Shown: piece after piece, positions 17,674 to 26,884 of the stretch
How the letters are laid out: each line of letters starts with the position of its first letter
Position numbering within the stretch: the first letter of the stretch is position 1
NCBI GenBank assembly: GCA_029861955.1
Contig: JAOTYK010000022.1
Coordinates: forward strand, 1 to 64,000
Length of the DNA stretch: 64,000 bases
Direction: 5' to 3'
Origin: Acidobacteriota bacterium
Lineage (GTDB): Bacteria; Acidobacteriota; Polarisedimenticolia; Polarisedimenticolales; Polarisedimenticolaceae
The notes under the pieces: generated by a model
The model's database searches: none
Seen by the model: only the letters and a program-made list of their open reading frames with translations
What the model was told of the DNA's origin: nothing
Program-made: the position numbers and the translations under genes

Positions 17674-19142
17674 GAGCGGCGACCATCCTTCTTACGTTGC
17701 TGGGCAGCATGGTCGTGTTGGCCTGTCAGGAGCACGGCGCGCAGATGGCCCCCGGACCGGAAAATGCCTTGAAGGGCCAGGCGATCGCGTACTCCGGCTA
17801 CCGCGACGGCCAGAGCCCGGGTAGCGGTGCGCGTCCCTCGCAGGAGCAGGTCGAGGAGGATCTCCGCATCCTGGCAAGGAACTGGCGACTGATCCGGCTG
17901 TACGGCAGCGATCGGCACGGCGAGGACGTGCTCGAGGTGATCCGGCGCGAGGGACTCGATCTAAAAGTGATGCTTGGAATCTGGCTCGAGCGCGAACCGG
18001 GAGCTGAGCGGAGCAACGCGCGGCAGGTCGCCGACGGCATCCGCCTCGCCAGGGAATACGAAGAAATCGTGCTGGCCGTCAACGTCGGCAACGAGGTTCT
18101 GATTGGATGGACGGAACATCCGGTGCCCGAAGAGCGGGTGATCGGTTACGTCCGCGAGGTCAAGGCGGGTGTGACCCAGCCCGTGACCGTGGCGGACAAC
18201 TACGTCTGGTGGCGAGAACACGGGGCGGCGATGGCGCGCGAGGTCGACTTCATTACGATCCACACCTACCCGTTGTGGGAGCGGAGGGACATCGACGAGG
18301 GTCTGTCGTACACCGTCGCGAACTTCGAGGATGTTCGCGCCGCCCACCCCGAGAAGACCATTGTCATTGGCGAGGCGGGTTGGGCCAGCTACACCGAAGG
18401 CAACCAGCACGTTCCACGGGGCGGGGACGAGCGGAAACAGCAACGCTATTACGAGGAGCTGACGCACTGGGCTCGAGAGAACGAGGTCACGGTGTTCTTC
18501 TTCTCGTCCTTCGACGAGTCCTGGAAGGGAACCGGGACCGAGGGACACTGGGGACTGTTCACGGCCGATCGCAAGGCCAAGCCTGTGATGCAGACGCTCT
18601 ACCCGGAGTTGATGCCTGCGGGTCCGTCGTCGCCGAGCTATCCCGAACAACTCAAGGCCGTCGGTCCGGACATCGCCGTCGCGTTGCGCGCAGGGCTCGC
18701 CGGGGCCGTCCAGAACGGCAGCGTCAATCCGCTGGGACCGGGCCTGGTGGCATCCGGCGTCGTGCCGATCGAAGAGGCCGAGGGCGGAAGGGCGCTGAGG
18801 CTCGTCTTCACGGGCAGGGGCTGGGGTGGCGTGTACTTCTTCCTCGGCGAACACGACACTGGCTCAGCCGGCGCAGTCGCAATGCGACTTAGGCTACCCG
18901 ACGAGGTGGCCAGGCTCGAGCTGAAGTTGGAAGGTCCGGAGATGAATGCACAGTCTGTCAACCTTATCGAGCACGTGTCGAGTCGCGACGAGGCCGGATG
19001 GAGAACGTTCAGCGTACCGCTGGCCGAGTTCGACAAGATCGATCTGTCGCAGGTCGCGATCCTCGGCTTGTGGAGGCCTGCGGATCAGGCGGGGGCGCTC
19101 GTGCCCTGCGAGGTGATCGTCGACGATATCCGTTTTGAGTAG
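17670..19142 (+). CDS. GH17 beta-1,3-glucanase lipoprotein with C-terminal beta-sandwich domain
   Basis: 490 residues. The signal ends in a lipobox (VVLAC, Cys19), so the enzyme is membrane-anchored. The GH17 TIM barrel (residues ~35-310) shows NVGNEVL with the acid/base Glu142 and VIGEAGWAS with the nucleophile Glu235, plus FITIHTYPLWE. Residues ~330-490 form a predicted beta-sandwich (LRLVFTGRGWGGVYFFLGE...VIVDDIRFE) like carbohydrate-binding or CIA30-type modules. It would trim beta-1,3-glucan in the periplasm or at the surface. The ATG overlaps the symporter stop (ATGA). Confidence 0.87.
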   Translation: MRAATILLTLLGSMVVLACQEHGAQMAPGPENALKGQAIAYSGYRDGQSPGSGARPSQEQVEEDLRILARNWRLIRLYGSDRHGEDVLEVIRREGLDLKVMLGIWLEREPGAERSNARQVADGIRLAREYEEIVLAVNVGNEVLIGWTEHPVPEERVIGYVREVKAGVTQPVTVADNYVWWREHGAAMAREVDFITIHTYPLWERRDIDEGLSYTVANFEDVRAAHPEKTIVIGEAGWASYTEGNQHVPRGGDERKQQRYYEELTHWARENEVTVFFFSSFDESWKGTGTEGHWGLFTADRKAKPVMQTLYPELMPAGPSSPSYPEQLKAVGPDIAVALRAGLAGAVQNGSVNPLGPGLVASGVVPIEEAEGGRALRLVFTGRGWGGVYFFLGEHDTGSAGAVAMRLRLPDEVARLELKLEGPEMNAQSVNLIEHVSSRDEAGWRTFSVPLAEFDKIDLSQVAILGLWRPADQAGALVPCEVIVDDIRFE

Positions 19143-19151
19143 GTCGGAGAG

Positions 19152-20786
19152 ATGAATCAGCTGGCCTCACTCGATTGGGTTGTGATTGCGCTCTACTTCG
19201 CGGCGATTTTCGGTGTCGCGTGGTGGGTGGCCGGTAGAAAAAAAGATACCCACGAATCCACCGCCGGCTATTTCCTCGCCGGCCGCAACGTCGGGTGGTT
19301 CGTCGTCGGAACCGCGTTGTTCGCTTCCAACATCGGATCCGAACACCTCGTCGGTCTTGCCGGGACCGGCTACGACAGCGGTGTCGCCGTGGGCCAGTTC
19401 GAAGTCCTGGCATCGCTGATCCTGCTGATTCTTGGCTGGCTCTTCGTCCCGTTCTATCTCCGGAGCAGCGTCTACACGATGCCGGAGTTTCTCGAACGGC
19501 GGTATTCGCCTGCGGCACGCTGGTATCTGGCGGTCATCTCCATCATCGGATACGTGCTGACGAAGATCTCCGTGACTTTGTACGCCGGAGGGATTGTCTA
19601 CGAGGTTCTTCTCGGCGGTAACTTCTGGACCGGTGCCCTGATCATCGTCGTCGCCACGGGGATCTACACCGTACTCGGGGGGTTGCGGGCGGTGCTCTAC
19701 ACCGAGATGTTGCAGACGATCATGCTGATCGGGGGAGCGATCCTCGTCACGGTGATCGGCCTGGTCAAGCTGGGTGGGGTGAGTGCGCTGATGGCGGCCA
19801 GTGAGCCGGGCACCTTCGACATGTGGCAACCGATGGATCACCCGTCCTTCCCATGGACCGGAATCCTGTTCGGCGCCCCGATCCTCGGCGTGTGGTACTG
19901 GTGCACCGACCAGTTCATCGTGCAGCGGGTTCTGTCCGCCAACGGGATCGACCACGCCCGTCGTGGGACGATCTTCGGCGGGTTTCTCAAGATCCTGCCT
20001 CTGTTCATCTTCGTCATCCCCGGCGTGGTCGCCGCCGCGCTCGCCAAGACGGGACAACTCGAGATCGCCCGTGCCGATCACGCGCTCCCCGAGATGATTC
20101 GATCCCTCTTACCCATCGGCATACGCGGCCTGGTCATGGCCGGTTTCCTGGCAGCCCTGATGAGCTCGCTTGCGGCGGTGTTCAACTCCTGCTCCACGCT
20201 GATCACGTGGGACGTCTACCGCAAGATTCGACCGGACGCGTCGGAGCGGCGGTTGGTCGTCGTCGGCAAGTTGTCGACGCTTGCGCTGGTCGGCTTCGGT
20301 CTGCTGTGGATCCCGTTGATGAAGCACATCTCAGGACAACTGTACGTCTACCTGCAGAGTGTTCAGGCCTACATCTCACCGCCGATCGCTGCGGTGTTTC
20401 TGCTCGGTATCTTCTGGAAGCGGGTCAACAGCGCAGGTGCCATCGCGTCGCTGGGCACCGGGTTCGTGCTTGGCGCGGCACGACTCATCCTGGAACTCAC
20501 CAAGGATTCGACGAGCGGATGGCTCTTCTGGTATGCCGATATCAACTTCCTGCACTTCGCCGTCTTCCTGTTTGCGATCTGTACCGGCGTGCTGATCGCC
20601 GTGAGCCTGCTGACCCCGGCCGAGCCGGACGAGAAGCTCGCCGGTCTGACGTTCGCCACCGCCACTGGCGGGGCTCCCGGGACGGGCAGAGAGCTGCGAT
20701 CGAGCCCGGCGTGGCGACGCCGCGATCGGTATCTGTCGATCCTGCTGGTCGTCATGGTGGCGCTGGTTTGGCTGGTTTTTCGATGA
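19152..20786 (+). CDS. SSS-family sodium/sugar symporter (SGLT type)
   Basis: 544 residues with about 14 membrane helices. SGLT hallmarks include STAGYFLAGRNVGWFVVG, ASNIGSEHLVGLAGTGYDSG, the WCTDQFIVQRVLSA segment and LMSSLAAVFNSCSTL near the Na2 site. It imports glucose or a related sugar with sodium through the inner membrane. It closes the operon that starts with the TonB receptor and is the second sugar carrier in it, probably for glucose released by the glycosidases while the GPH carrier takes oligosaccharides (inference). Confidence 0.9.
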   Translation: MNQLASLDWVVIALYFAAIFGVAWWVAGRKKDTHESTAGYFLAGRNVGWFVVGTALFASNIGSEHLVGLAGTGYDSGVAVGQFEVLASLILLILGWLFVPFYLRSSVYTMPEFLERRYSPAARWYLAVISIIGYVLTKISVTLYAGGIVYEVLLGGNFWTGALIIVVATGIYTVLGGLRAVLYTEMLQTIMLIGGAILVTVIGLVKLGGVSALMAASEPGTFDMWQPMDHPSFPWTGILFGAPILGVWYWCTDQFIVQRVLSANGIDHARRGTIFGGFLKILPLFIFVIPGVVAAALAKTGQLEIARADHALPEMIRSLLPIGIRGLVMAGFLAALMSSLAAVFNSCSTLITWDVYRKIRPDASERRLVVVGKLSTLALVGFGLLWIPLMKHISGQLYVYLQSVQAYISPPIAAVFLLGIFWKRVNSAGAIASLGTGFVLGAARLILELTKDSTSGWLFWYADINFLHFAVFLFAICTGVLIAVSLLTPAEPDEKLAGLTFATATGGAPGTGRELRSSPAWRRRDRYLSILLVVMVALVWLVFR

Positions 20787-20896
20787 TCGGGGCGGCCGGG
20801 TCGTCGCGTACGTGGTATCCCTAATTCCGTCTCACGGGTTTTCTCAGTACTTTCCACGCACCGCGATCCAACCGAATGTGGGTTTGTGTCGTTTCA

Positions 20897-20916
20897 AATT
20901 GACAGCGCTGTCAATT
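20897..20916. promoter_or_regulatory. LacI operator, extended palindrome
   Basis: AATTGACAGCGCTGTCAATT is a perfect 20 bp palindrome containing the same 14 bp core as at 9654 and 26633. It lies about 57 bp before the start of the secreted protein gene. Confidence 0.85.
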
Positions 20917-20973
20917 GGTGGTACCTAATTGATGCACACTCAAGAATCCAATAGGAATAAGGGGGAATATTCG

Positions 20974-22029
20974 ATGATTCGCAGATTGCTTTGCTGTGTT
21001 GCACCGATTGCACTGGCGGTCCTGATGACTGTCCCGGTCCACGCTCAATTGAGCCCCTATGCTCAGGATTTCGAATTCCTGGACCAGGCGGACCCCGGCG
21101 CGCTGACCACCGACGGTTGGCTCGTCTTCGGCAACGTCTTCGACGGTGTTTCGGGCGGCTATCTCTACGGTTACGGCGTGTTCGGGGCGCCCAACGGAGG
21201 AGCGGCGTTCTCGGCCATTGATTTCGGCCAGGGCGGGCTCCCTCAGGGTGACCAGCAGTTGGTCATCTACAACGATTACAACAACGGCGATCACGGCAAC
21301 GGGCATTGGATTGAAGCCAACGTCTTCCAGGAGCAGATCGTCGGCGCAGGCGACGTGGGTCAGACCTGGGTCTTCAGTTTCGACGCCAAGCGCGGCAACA
21401 TCAACGATGCCAATAGCGAACTTTGTCCTTGTTCGACGACGGCGCTCGCGTTCATCAAGACCCTCGACCCCAATAACGGGTTCCAGTTGACGAACTTCAT
21501 CTCGGTCGACACGACCGACCTACCCGACACGTGGGGTAGCTTTGATCTGTCGATCGAGATCGACGCCAGCCTCCCCGGTCAGATTTTTCAGATCGGTTTC
21601 GCCAGTACGGCGACCCTGTTCCAGCCCTCGGGCGTGCTCTACGACAACATCAACTTTGCCGTAGAGACCTGTAACGTGGAACCGACCGTGACGATCAATG
21701 CGTGCGACTCCGGGGTATCCAACGACGATCTCGCGTCGGGCTGCACGATGAACGATGCGATCGACGTGTGCGCGGAAGACGCCATTCATCAGGGGGCGTT
21801 CGTCTCCTGCGTCGCCAACCTGGCCAACGGCTGGGCAGACGAGGGACTTCTTAACGCCGGTGACAATGGCAAGATTATCCGATGTGCGGCGCGCTACCGA
21901 CGGTCCTTCGGCTCGACCGAAAGCCGCAAGGTGCCTGTTGACGAGGGATCGTCGATCGACGGGGTACGGCCGTCCTACGAGTTAGGCAGTTCTGGTTCTT
22001 CGCTGAGGGGCTCTCGCCGGGGACGATAG
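20974..22029 (+). CDS. Secreted protein in the glucan regulon, with a C-terminal module shared with the GH16 enzyme
   Basis: 351 residues from the ATG at 20974, which has AGGGGGA upstream; an ATG at 20929 lacks one. MIRRLLCCVAPIALAVLMTVPVHAQ is a signal peptide. Residues ~26-230 form a Gly/Asp/aromatic-rich predicted beta-sandwich (FDAKRGNIND, SVDTTDLPDTWGSFDLSIEID, VLYDNINFAVE) resembling carbohydrate-binding domains. A ~72-residue Cys-containing module (nt 21676-21894) matches the end of the neighbouring GH16 protein. The last ~45 residues are Ser/Arg-rich. A glucan-binding role is inference from the operator and the neighbours. Confidence 0.8.
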   Translation: MIRRLLCCVAPIALAVLMTVPVHAQLSPYAQDFEFLDQADPGALTTDGWLVFGNVFDGVSGGYLYGYGVFGAPNGGAAFSAIDFGQGGLPQGDQQLVIYNDYNNGDHGNGHWIEANVFQEQIVGAGDVGQTWVFSFDAKRGNINDANSELCPCSTTALAFIKTLDPNNGFQLTNFISVDTTDLPDTWGSFDLSIEIDASLPGQIFQIGFASTATLFQPSGVLYDNINFAVETCNVEPTVTINACDSGVSNDDLASGCTMNDAIDVCAEDAIHQGAFVSCVANLANGWADEGLLNAGDNGKIIRCAARYRRSFGSTESRKVPVDEGSSIDGVRPSYELGSSGSSLRGSRRGR

Positions 22030-22062
22030 ACCGTCCAATTGTTTCGTAACTCCGACCTGAAG

Positions 22063-22099
22063 ACGGGGATTCGTCGCGCAGCATGCGACGAATCCCCGT
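22063..22099. terminator. Bidirectional terminator hairpin
   Basis: ACGGGGATTCGTCGC and GCGACGAATCCCCGT form a perfect 15 bp stem with a 7 nt loop between the convergent ends at 22029 and 22113. The T-runs are short on both sides. Confidence 0.8.
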
Positions 22100-22112
22100 T
22101 TGTCGGAATGGA

Positions 22113-24056
22113 CTACCGACGATCCCGAATGCCCGTCATTGACCGTGCAGGAACCGAGCGCGAGCTGCGCCTACGATCCACGGACGGTAGGTCGGATCGA
22201 GCCGCGCAACTCACCACCGCTGCCCTCTGCGCGCCGCTGACGAGACCCGCCTTCTTGGCCGCATTCATCAGTTGGCTCACGCTGCTGACGAAACCCCCGT
22301 GATTCAGGGCACCGGCGGCCGCCTCGCTAATCCTGTCGGAGAATGTGCAGCCGTCGGCGCCCAGCAGGTTGGACGTCTCCGAGTTGCAGCCGTCGATGAT
22401 CACGGTCGGCGAGAGGTCGGAGAGAACGCAGGCGTCGGCGCGGTCCGGCACTCCGTCTGCATCCGTATCCGGCGGCTCGACGACGGAGATCTTGTTGATA
22501 TTGAACTCGCCTGCGTCGATCACGAGACGCATCGTTTGCATGCCGGCATGAAGGGTCACGTCCTCGACGCGGATCGTGGTCCAGTTCTGCCAGCCGCCGG
22601 TCGCGGCGAAGGTGATGGGTCCGGTCTCGTCGATTCCGTCAGACTCGATGTGCAGCGTGCCCCCGTCGGACAGCGAGGCTACCCGCAACTCGATATCGTA
22701 GGTCCCGGCGGTGACGTCCAGCGAGTACTCGATCCACTCGCCGGGCACCGTCCAGCCGACATCGAAGCCGGAACCGGCGTCCGACGTGCCCTCCAGATCG
22801 ACGCCCTCGCCGGGCCGGTAGGCACCGCCGTTGTTATTGGAGTCGGCGTCGTTGTACGCGATGCCCTGGCCGCCGATGTCGAAGTCCTCGGCTTCGAACG
22901 TCCCCGGGACGGCCGCAGGCGTCATCCGGTAGGGCGCCTGTGGGCAGCCGGACCCAACCATGATGTTCACCGGCGGCGAGGAGACCGGCGTGCCGCCGTC
23001 GTCCCACGCCCGCGCCCGCAAGGTGTAACAGCCGGCCGCGACGCCGGGCACGGTGATTTCAAAAGGCGGCGACGTGTCCTCACCGAGAACAGCCTTGTCC
23101 TGCAGGAACTCGACTCGTTGGATCGAAACGGTGTCGAGGGTGTCGGCGGTGACCGTCAGATCGTCTCCCGGGGCGAGCATGTCGTCGCCCGTCGGGCTGG
23201 TGATCTCCACGGTTGGCGGTAGCTGGTAAACCCTGACGTAATCGATCACGAACTCCTGCGGAAAGATCGTCGATAGGTCGGGCGAGCCGGGCAGGTTGCC
23301 ACCGACCGCCAGGTTCAACAGCAGGTGGAAGTCGGCGTTGAAAGGTGCCGGGAACGGCCCACCGGTGGAGAACCAGCTACTACGTCTGGCGAACCGTAAA
23401 CCGTCCACGTACCAGCGGATCTCGCCGAGCTCCCACTCCAGGGCGAAGACGTGGAAACCGTCGTGGAACGTGCCGCTGTTCAGGTCGTAGCGGGTTGACG
23501 AGAAGCGGTTCTGGGGCCAGGGGGCGCCGTAATGGATCGTCCCGAAGATACGGTAGGGTTGGCTACCGATGGACTCGACGATGTCGATCTCGCCACTGGC
23601 CGCCCAGCCGCCGTAAACCGAGTCCGAGGGGAACATCCAGAACGCCGGCCAGAGGCCCTGTCCGATCGGCATCTTCGCGCGCATTTCAATGCGTCCGTAG
23701 GTCCAGTCGCCCTTGCCCAGCGAGCGCATGCGGGCCGACGTGTAGTCATGACCGGCGACCGACTCCTCCTTCGCGGTGAGAGTCAACACGCCCCCCGCGA
23801 CCGTCGCGTTCTCGGCCTGGTAGTACTGGAGTTCGTTGTTGCCCCACCCGGGCGGCAGGCCCACCTCGGTACCGTCACCGAGCTGGAAGGACCACCTGGA
23901 CGGGTCCACCGCGGTGCCGTCGAATTCGTCCGACCAGACCAGAACGCACCCCGGGATGTCGACGCATTGCGCCGACGCCGGCTGCACCGCGCCGATCAGA
24001 GACGCCAGCAGGATGAAAGCCAGTCCCGAAACGCGGTGGGTCTTGAAGCTCTTCAT
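22113..24056 (-). CDS. GH16 laminarinase with Ig-like, CBM6-like and C-terminal shared module
   Basis: 647 residues. Signal peptide to ~QPASAQ. The GH16 catalytic domain (~residues 38-275) carries GEIDIVE at 155-161, with Glu156 and Glu161 as nucleophile and acid/base, in the form usual for laminarinases (SARMRSLGKGDWTYGRIEMRAK, LWPAFWMFP). An Ig-like domain (~282-370) follows, then a CBM6-like domain (~385-510: FEAEDFDIGGQGIAYND, GEWIEYSLDVTAGTYDIELRVAS), a thrombospondin-type Ca motif (DTDADGVPDRADAC) and a ~75-residue C-terminal module shared with the secreted protein at 20974. It hydrolyses beta-1,3-glucan outside the cell. It is second in an operon behind the GH-A enzyme. Confidence 0.93.
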   Translation of the reverse strand: MKSFKTHRVSGLAFILLASLIGAVQPASAQCVDIPGCVLVWSDEFDGTAVDPSRWSFQLGDGTEVGLPPGWGNNELQYYQAENATVAGGVLTLTAKEESVAGHDYTSARMRSLGKGDWTYGRIEMRAKMPIGQGLWPAFWMFPSDSVYGGWAASGEIDIVESIGSQPYRIFGTIHYGAPWPQNRFSSTRYDLNSGTFHDGFHVFALEWELGEIRWYVDGLRFARRSSWFSTGGPFPAPFNADFHLLLNLAVGGNLPGSPDLSTIFPQEFVIDYVRVYQLPPTVEITSPTGDDMLAPGDDLTVTADTLDTVSIQRVEFLQDKAVLGEDTSPPFEITVPGVAAGCYTLRARAWDDGGTPVSSPPVNIMVGSGCPQAPYRMTPAAVPGTFEAEDFDIGGQGIAYNDADSNNNGGAYRPGEGVDLEGTSDAGSGFDVGWTVPGEWIEYSLDVTAGTYDIELRVASLSDGGTLHIESDGIDETGPITFAATGGWQNWTTIRVEDVTLHAGMQTMRLVIDAGEFNINKISVVEPPDTDADGVPDRADACVLSDLSPTVIIDGCNSETSNLLGADGCTFSDRISEAAAGALNHGGFVSSVSQLMNAAKKAGLVSGAQRAAVVSCAARSDLPSVDRRRSSRSVPARSMTGIRDRR

Positions 24057-24075
24057 GATGGAGCGGCGGCGCGTT

Positions 24076-24105
24076 CGCCTGGCGAGCTGAAACGCTCGCC
24101 AGGCG
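24076..24105. other. Intercistronic hairpin between the two glycosidase genes
   Basis: CGCCTGGCGAGC and GCTCGCCAGGCG form a perfect 12 bp stem with a 6 nt loop in the 67 bp gap between the GH-A and GH16 genes. It lacks a T-run, so mRNA stabilisation or partial termination is more likely than full termination. Confidence 0.7.
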
Positions 24106-24123
24106 TAGAGTTAGCCAGCTAGA

Positions 24124-26571
24124 TCACGGACACTGAGGAACGGAACAATTGCGATTTGCGGCCTGAGGGATGCCGGCACCGGCGTACGGCGGTCGCTCGG
24201 TACACGAGGAGTCTTTGCCGTAACAGGCTTCTAACCCGTTCTGACCGACCACCACCCAGAACAGCGAACCGCCGGGCAGCGTGAGGGAACTCGAGCCGGT
24301 TGCACCGAGGGCATTCACCGACCCGGTGTATCCATAGGTGGAGACCGCGCTCAGGGGCCCATAGTGCAGAGCATGATCCGCCGCGCCGACTCCCGGGACG
24401 AAGGTAATGTCGGTGGCGCCGGATCCTGAGTTGTGGGTGACGACACTCAGGTCCAGGACGGCGCCCAACTGGTACGTTCCTGACACCGTAGAGTAAGCGC
24501 TACGCAGAACACGCTGAGTCGGGTCCAGGACTTCGCCGCAAGCAGATCGGTCACAAGTCTGGAACTCACACCTCTCGCCTCCGAAAATACAAACCTGTGG
24601 GCCGCTGCACTCGGAATCGTTCGCGCAGGTCGTTGGGGGATTGCCCGAGCACAGTCCCGGGCAATCGGAATCCTCCACACAGGTCTGGGTGGTTGTAGCC
24701 GAGCAGGTCCCCGGACACTCGCTATCCAATCTGCAGGATACGCCAGTCGAAATCGCGCACGTTCCCGGGGCGCCCGGACAATCGTCGTCGGTCGTGCAGG
24801 GCGTCGTCATATCTGAACAGAACGTCTCCATGGTCGCGATTCCCCACCACTCCTCGTTGATGGCAGGGTCGACCGTATAGTTGGGATTCGTAAAATCCTC
24901 GCAAGAATCGTGTTTGTCCCAGTAGCTGTCGGTGCACGATCCCCCGTCGAACGACTTCCACCACTCATCCATCCACGCAAAGACCACCTGACCGCTGGTG
25001 ACGCCGTTTCCCGGGTCGCGGACCACAAGCGATGCTTCTGCCTCAGTCAGCAATGACGCCAAGCAGGCCTGTTGCATGGCCTGGTCTTCCGCTCCGGCAC
25101 CCCCGGACAAGGTGCTATTCCAGGCGTCCGACCCGAATTCAGTGATGACCAGTGGTTTACCGGACGCCGTCCTGTAGGTGCTCAGTGCGTTGGCGAACGT
25201 GCAGCCGCGGTAGAGGTTCATCCCCCATAAGTCCAGGCTGGCAAGCGCCGCGTCATCGGTGCAGCCGGGGACGCCGATGTCGCCGACGTCCGGGTTGGAG
25301 GCGCCCGTCGGGTGGGATGGATCGGCAACGTCGGCCGCCGCCGCCAGCGTGTCGAGTTGCGCGTACCAGCCCTTGGAGCACGACTCAGGGATACAACTCT
25401 CCGCTACCGGGGATTGCGGGCACGTGGTGGGCATATCCGCCGGGTTACAGGTTTGCGCGGTCGTAAATGAGCAGGTCCCGCTTGCGCAGTCGCCCTCGGT
25501 CGCACATGCCGCCGAGGAAATCGTACACGTTCCCGAGTCGCAACGCTCGGCTTGCGATTGGCTCACCGCGACCTCGTTACCCAGTATCCAATACAGGAGC
25601 GCTGGGTGGTCCTTCCATTCTTGAATCGTGTCTTCCAGTCGGGCCTGCTGCTGCGCTCTACCGGCATCACACTGGAGTTGCACGGTGTCGATCCCGAAGG
25701 TCGGGATGACAAACAGGCCGTTGGCCCACGCCTCGTCCAGCATCGCCGTTGTAAGGAACGCGGAATAGGTCCGGACGGCATTCGCGCCCGTGCCGGCGAT
25801 GGCGGAAAAGTCGTCGGCGTAGAGATCGGGACGATCTCTAAAACCTCCCGTAAAGTTCTCACCGATCGAGTGAGGCGAATAGGCCACTCCATTGACCACG
25901 AACGGCTTGCCATTCACCATCAGCTGCCTTCCGACAACCGTCACCGACGACGCCCCGGCATGAGAGTTTGGTTTACGCCAACGGATGTGGTCGATCTTGA
26001 ATTGGGTCGGGTTGGCCGCACCGGTGGTCGTGAAGGAAGCACTCACGTTTTGGAGGCATGTGTTGAGGTCCGCGCCGCCGTAAAAGTCGGCCACCGGAAT
26101 CACGATCTCCTGCCATGCCGGGGTAGAGTCCCAGCCGTAGGTCGCCAGTTGATTCACGAGGCCATGTCCCAGAATCCCTCCCCCCTCATCGCACTGGAAT
26201 CCCACTTCCAGTTCATGCGGGGTACTCACAAAGAAGCGAATGTCTCCGCCTGCAAAAGCCGACAGATCTTCCGTGAGTGTGTTCTGGGGCGGGGACTGGT
26301 TGTCCACGTAGAACATCCCGAAGCCGGCCCAAGTGTTCGAGGGGACGTTCAGGTGGCGATTGCCCTCGGGACTATCACAAATGTTGAATCGTTCGCTGAA
26401 GAACGGACACAAGCCCTGCTCGCTTGGGTCCTCGCCGCACCAAAGAAAGATGTTGGTCGCGGGCGGAATTCCCGCGTCGCCATAGACAATGTAGTCATCC
26501 GCGAGAGTCGGGGAGATGACCAGGACGGTAAAAGCTAGTACGAGCCATGACAGGCGAGACGATCGGGTCAT
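24124..26571 (-). CDS. Secreted clan GH-A glycoside hydrolase (GH72/GH2-like barrel) with Cys-rich insertions
   Basis: 815 residues from the ATG at 26571 (GGAGG eight nt upstream). Signal peptide to ~PTLADD. A CBM-like beta-domain (~30-205) precedes a TIM barrel that opens LMVNGKPFVVNGVAYSP, similar to GH72 glucanosyltransferases and GH2 barrels. LLYWILGNEV supplies acid/base Glu333 and PLVITEFGSDAWN the nucleophile Glu478. A Cys-rich insert (344-398) follows the acid/base strand, and a longer run of C-x-DxDC repeats (585-678) follows the barrel. The C-terminus is a beta-domain. The operator 62 bp upstream ties it to the glucan regulon. Exact family and whether it hydrolyses or transfers are not decided. 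Confidence 0.8.
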   Translation of the reverse strand: MTRSSRLSWLVLAFTVLVISPTLADDYIVYGDAGIPPATNIFLWCGEDPSEQGLCPFFSERFNICDSPEGNRHLNVPSNTWAGFGMFYVDNQSPPQNTLTEDLSAFAGGDIRFFVSTPHELEVGFQCDEGGGILGHGLVNQLATYGWDSTPAWQEIVIPVADFYGGADLNTCLQNVSASFTTTGAANPTQFKIDHIRWRKPNSHAGASSVTVVGRQLMVNGKPFVVNGVAYSPHSIGENFTGGFRDRPDLYADDFSAIAGTGANAVRTYSAFLTTAMLDEAWANGLFVIPTFGIDTVQLQCDAGRAQQQARLEDTIQEWKDHPALLYWILGNEVAVSQSQAERCDSGTCTISSAACATEGDCASGTCSFTTAQTCNPADMPTTCPQSPVAESCIPESCSKGWYAQLDTLAAAADVADPSHPTGASNPDVGDIGVPGCTDDAALASLDLWGMNLYRGCTFANALSTYRTASGKPLVITEFGSDAWNSTLSGGAGAEDQAMQQACLASLLTEAEASLVVRDPGNGVTSGQVVFAWMDEWWKSFDGGSCTDSYWDKHDSCEDFTNPNYTVDPAINEEWWGIATMETFCSDMTTPCTTDDDCPGAPGTCAISTGVSCRLDSECPGTCSATTTQTCVEDSDCPGLCSGNPPTTCANDSECSGPQVCIFGGERCEFQTCDRSACGEVLDPTQRVLRSAYSTVSGTYQLGAVLDLSVVTHNSGSGATDITFVPGVGAADHALHYGPLSAVSTYGYTGSVNALGATGSSSLTLPGGSLFWVVVGQNGLEACYGKDSSCTERPPYAGAGIPQAANRNCSVPQCP

Positions 26572-26630
26572 CGGTGGGTCCTCCGGAAAACGGACTTCGA
26601 CAGCGACTGATCTGTGGTCGCGGGGCACCG

Positions 26631-26648
26631 TATGACAGCGCTGTCATA
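26631..26648. promoter_or_regulatory. LacI operator, extended palindrome
   Basis: TATGACAGCGCTGTCATA is a perfect 18 bp palindrome with the same core as the sites at 9654 and 20900. It sits 62 bp upstream of the GH-A/GH16 operon start. Confidence 0.85.
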
Positions 26649-26884
26649 TCTTGCATGGATTTCATACCGTGAATGGTCTCGGCGCGCCAGCGAAACTTTT
26701 AAAGGGGTGAACCCGCGCGGAGGCAATTGGAGCCTCGACAGGGGAAAATAGTCGAAATCGATGGATTTCGTGCTCCACGTCCTCGATCAGGATTCCTGAT
26801 CCAGGCCGCCTCCCGCCGACGCCGATCCCACCGGAAACCCCACACCTGATCCGCCGTACCCACCGGGACACCAGGAGGGACCCC

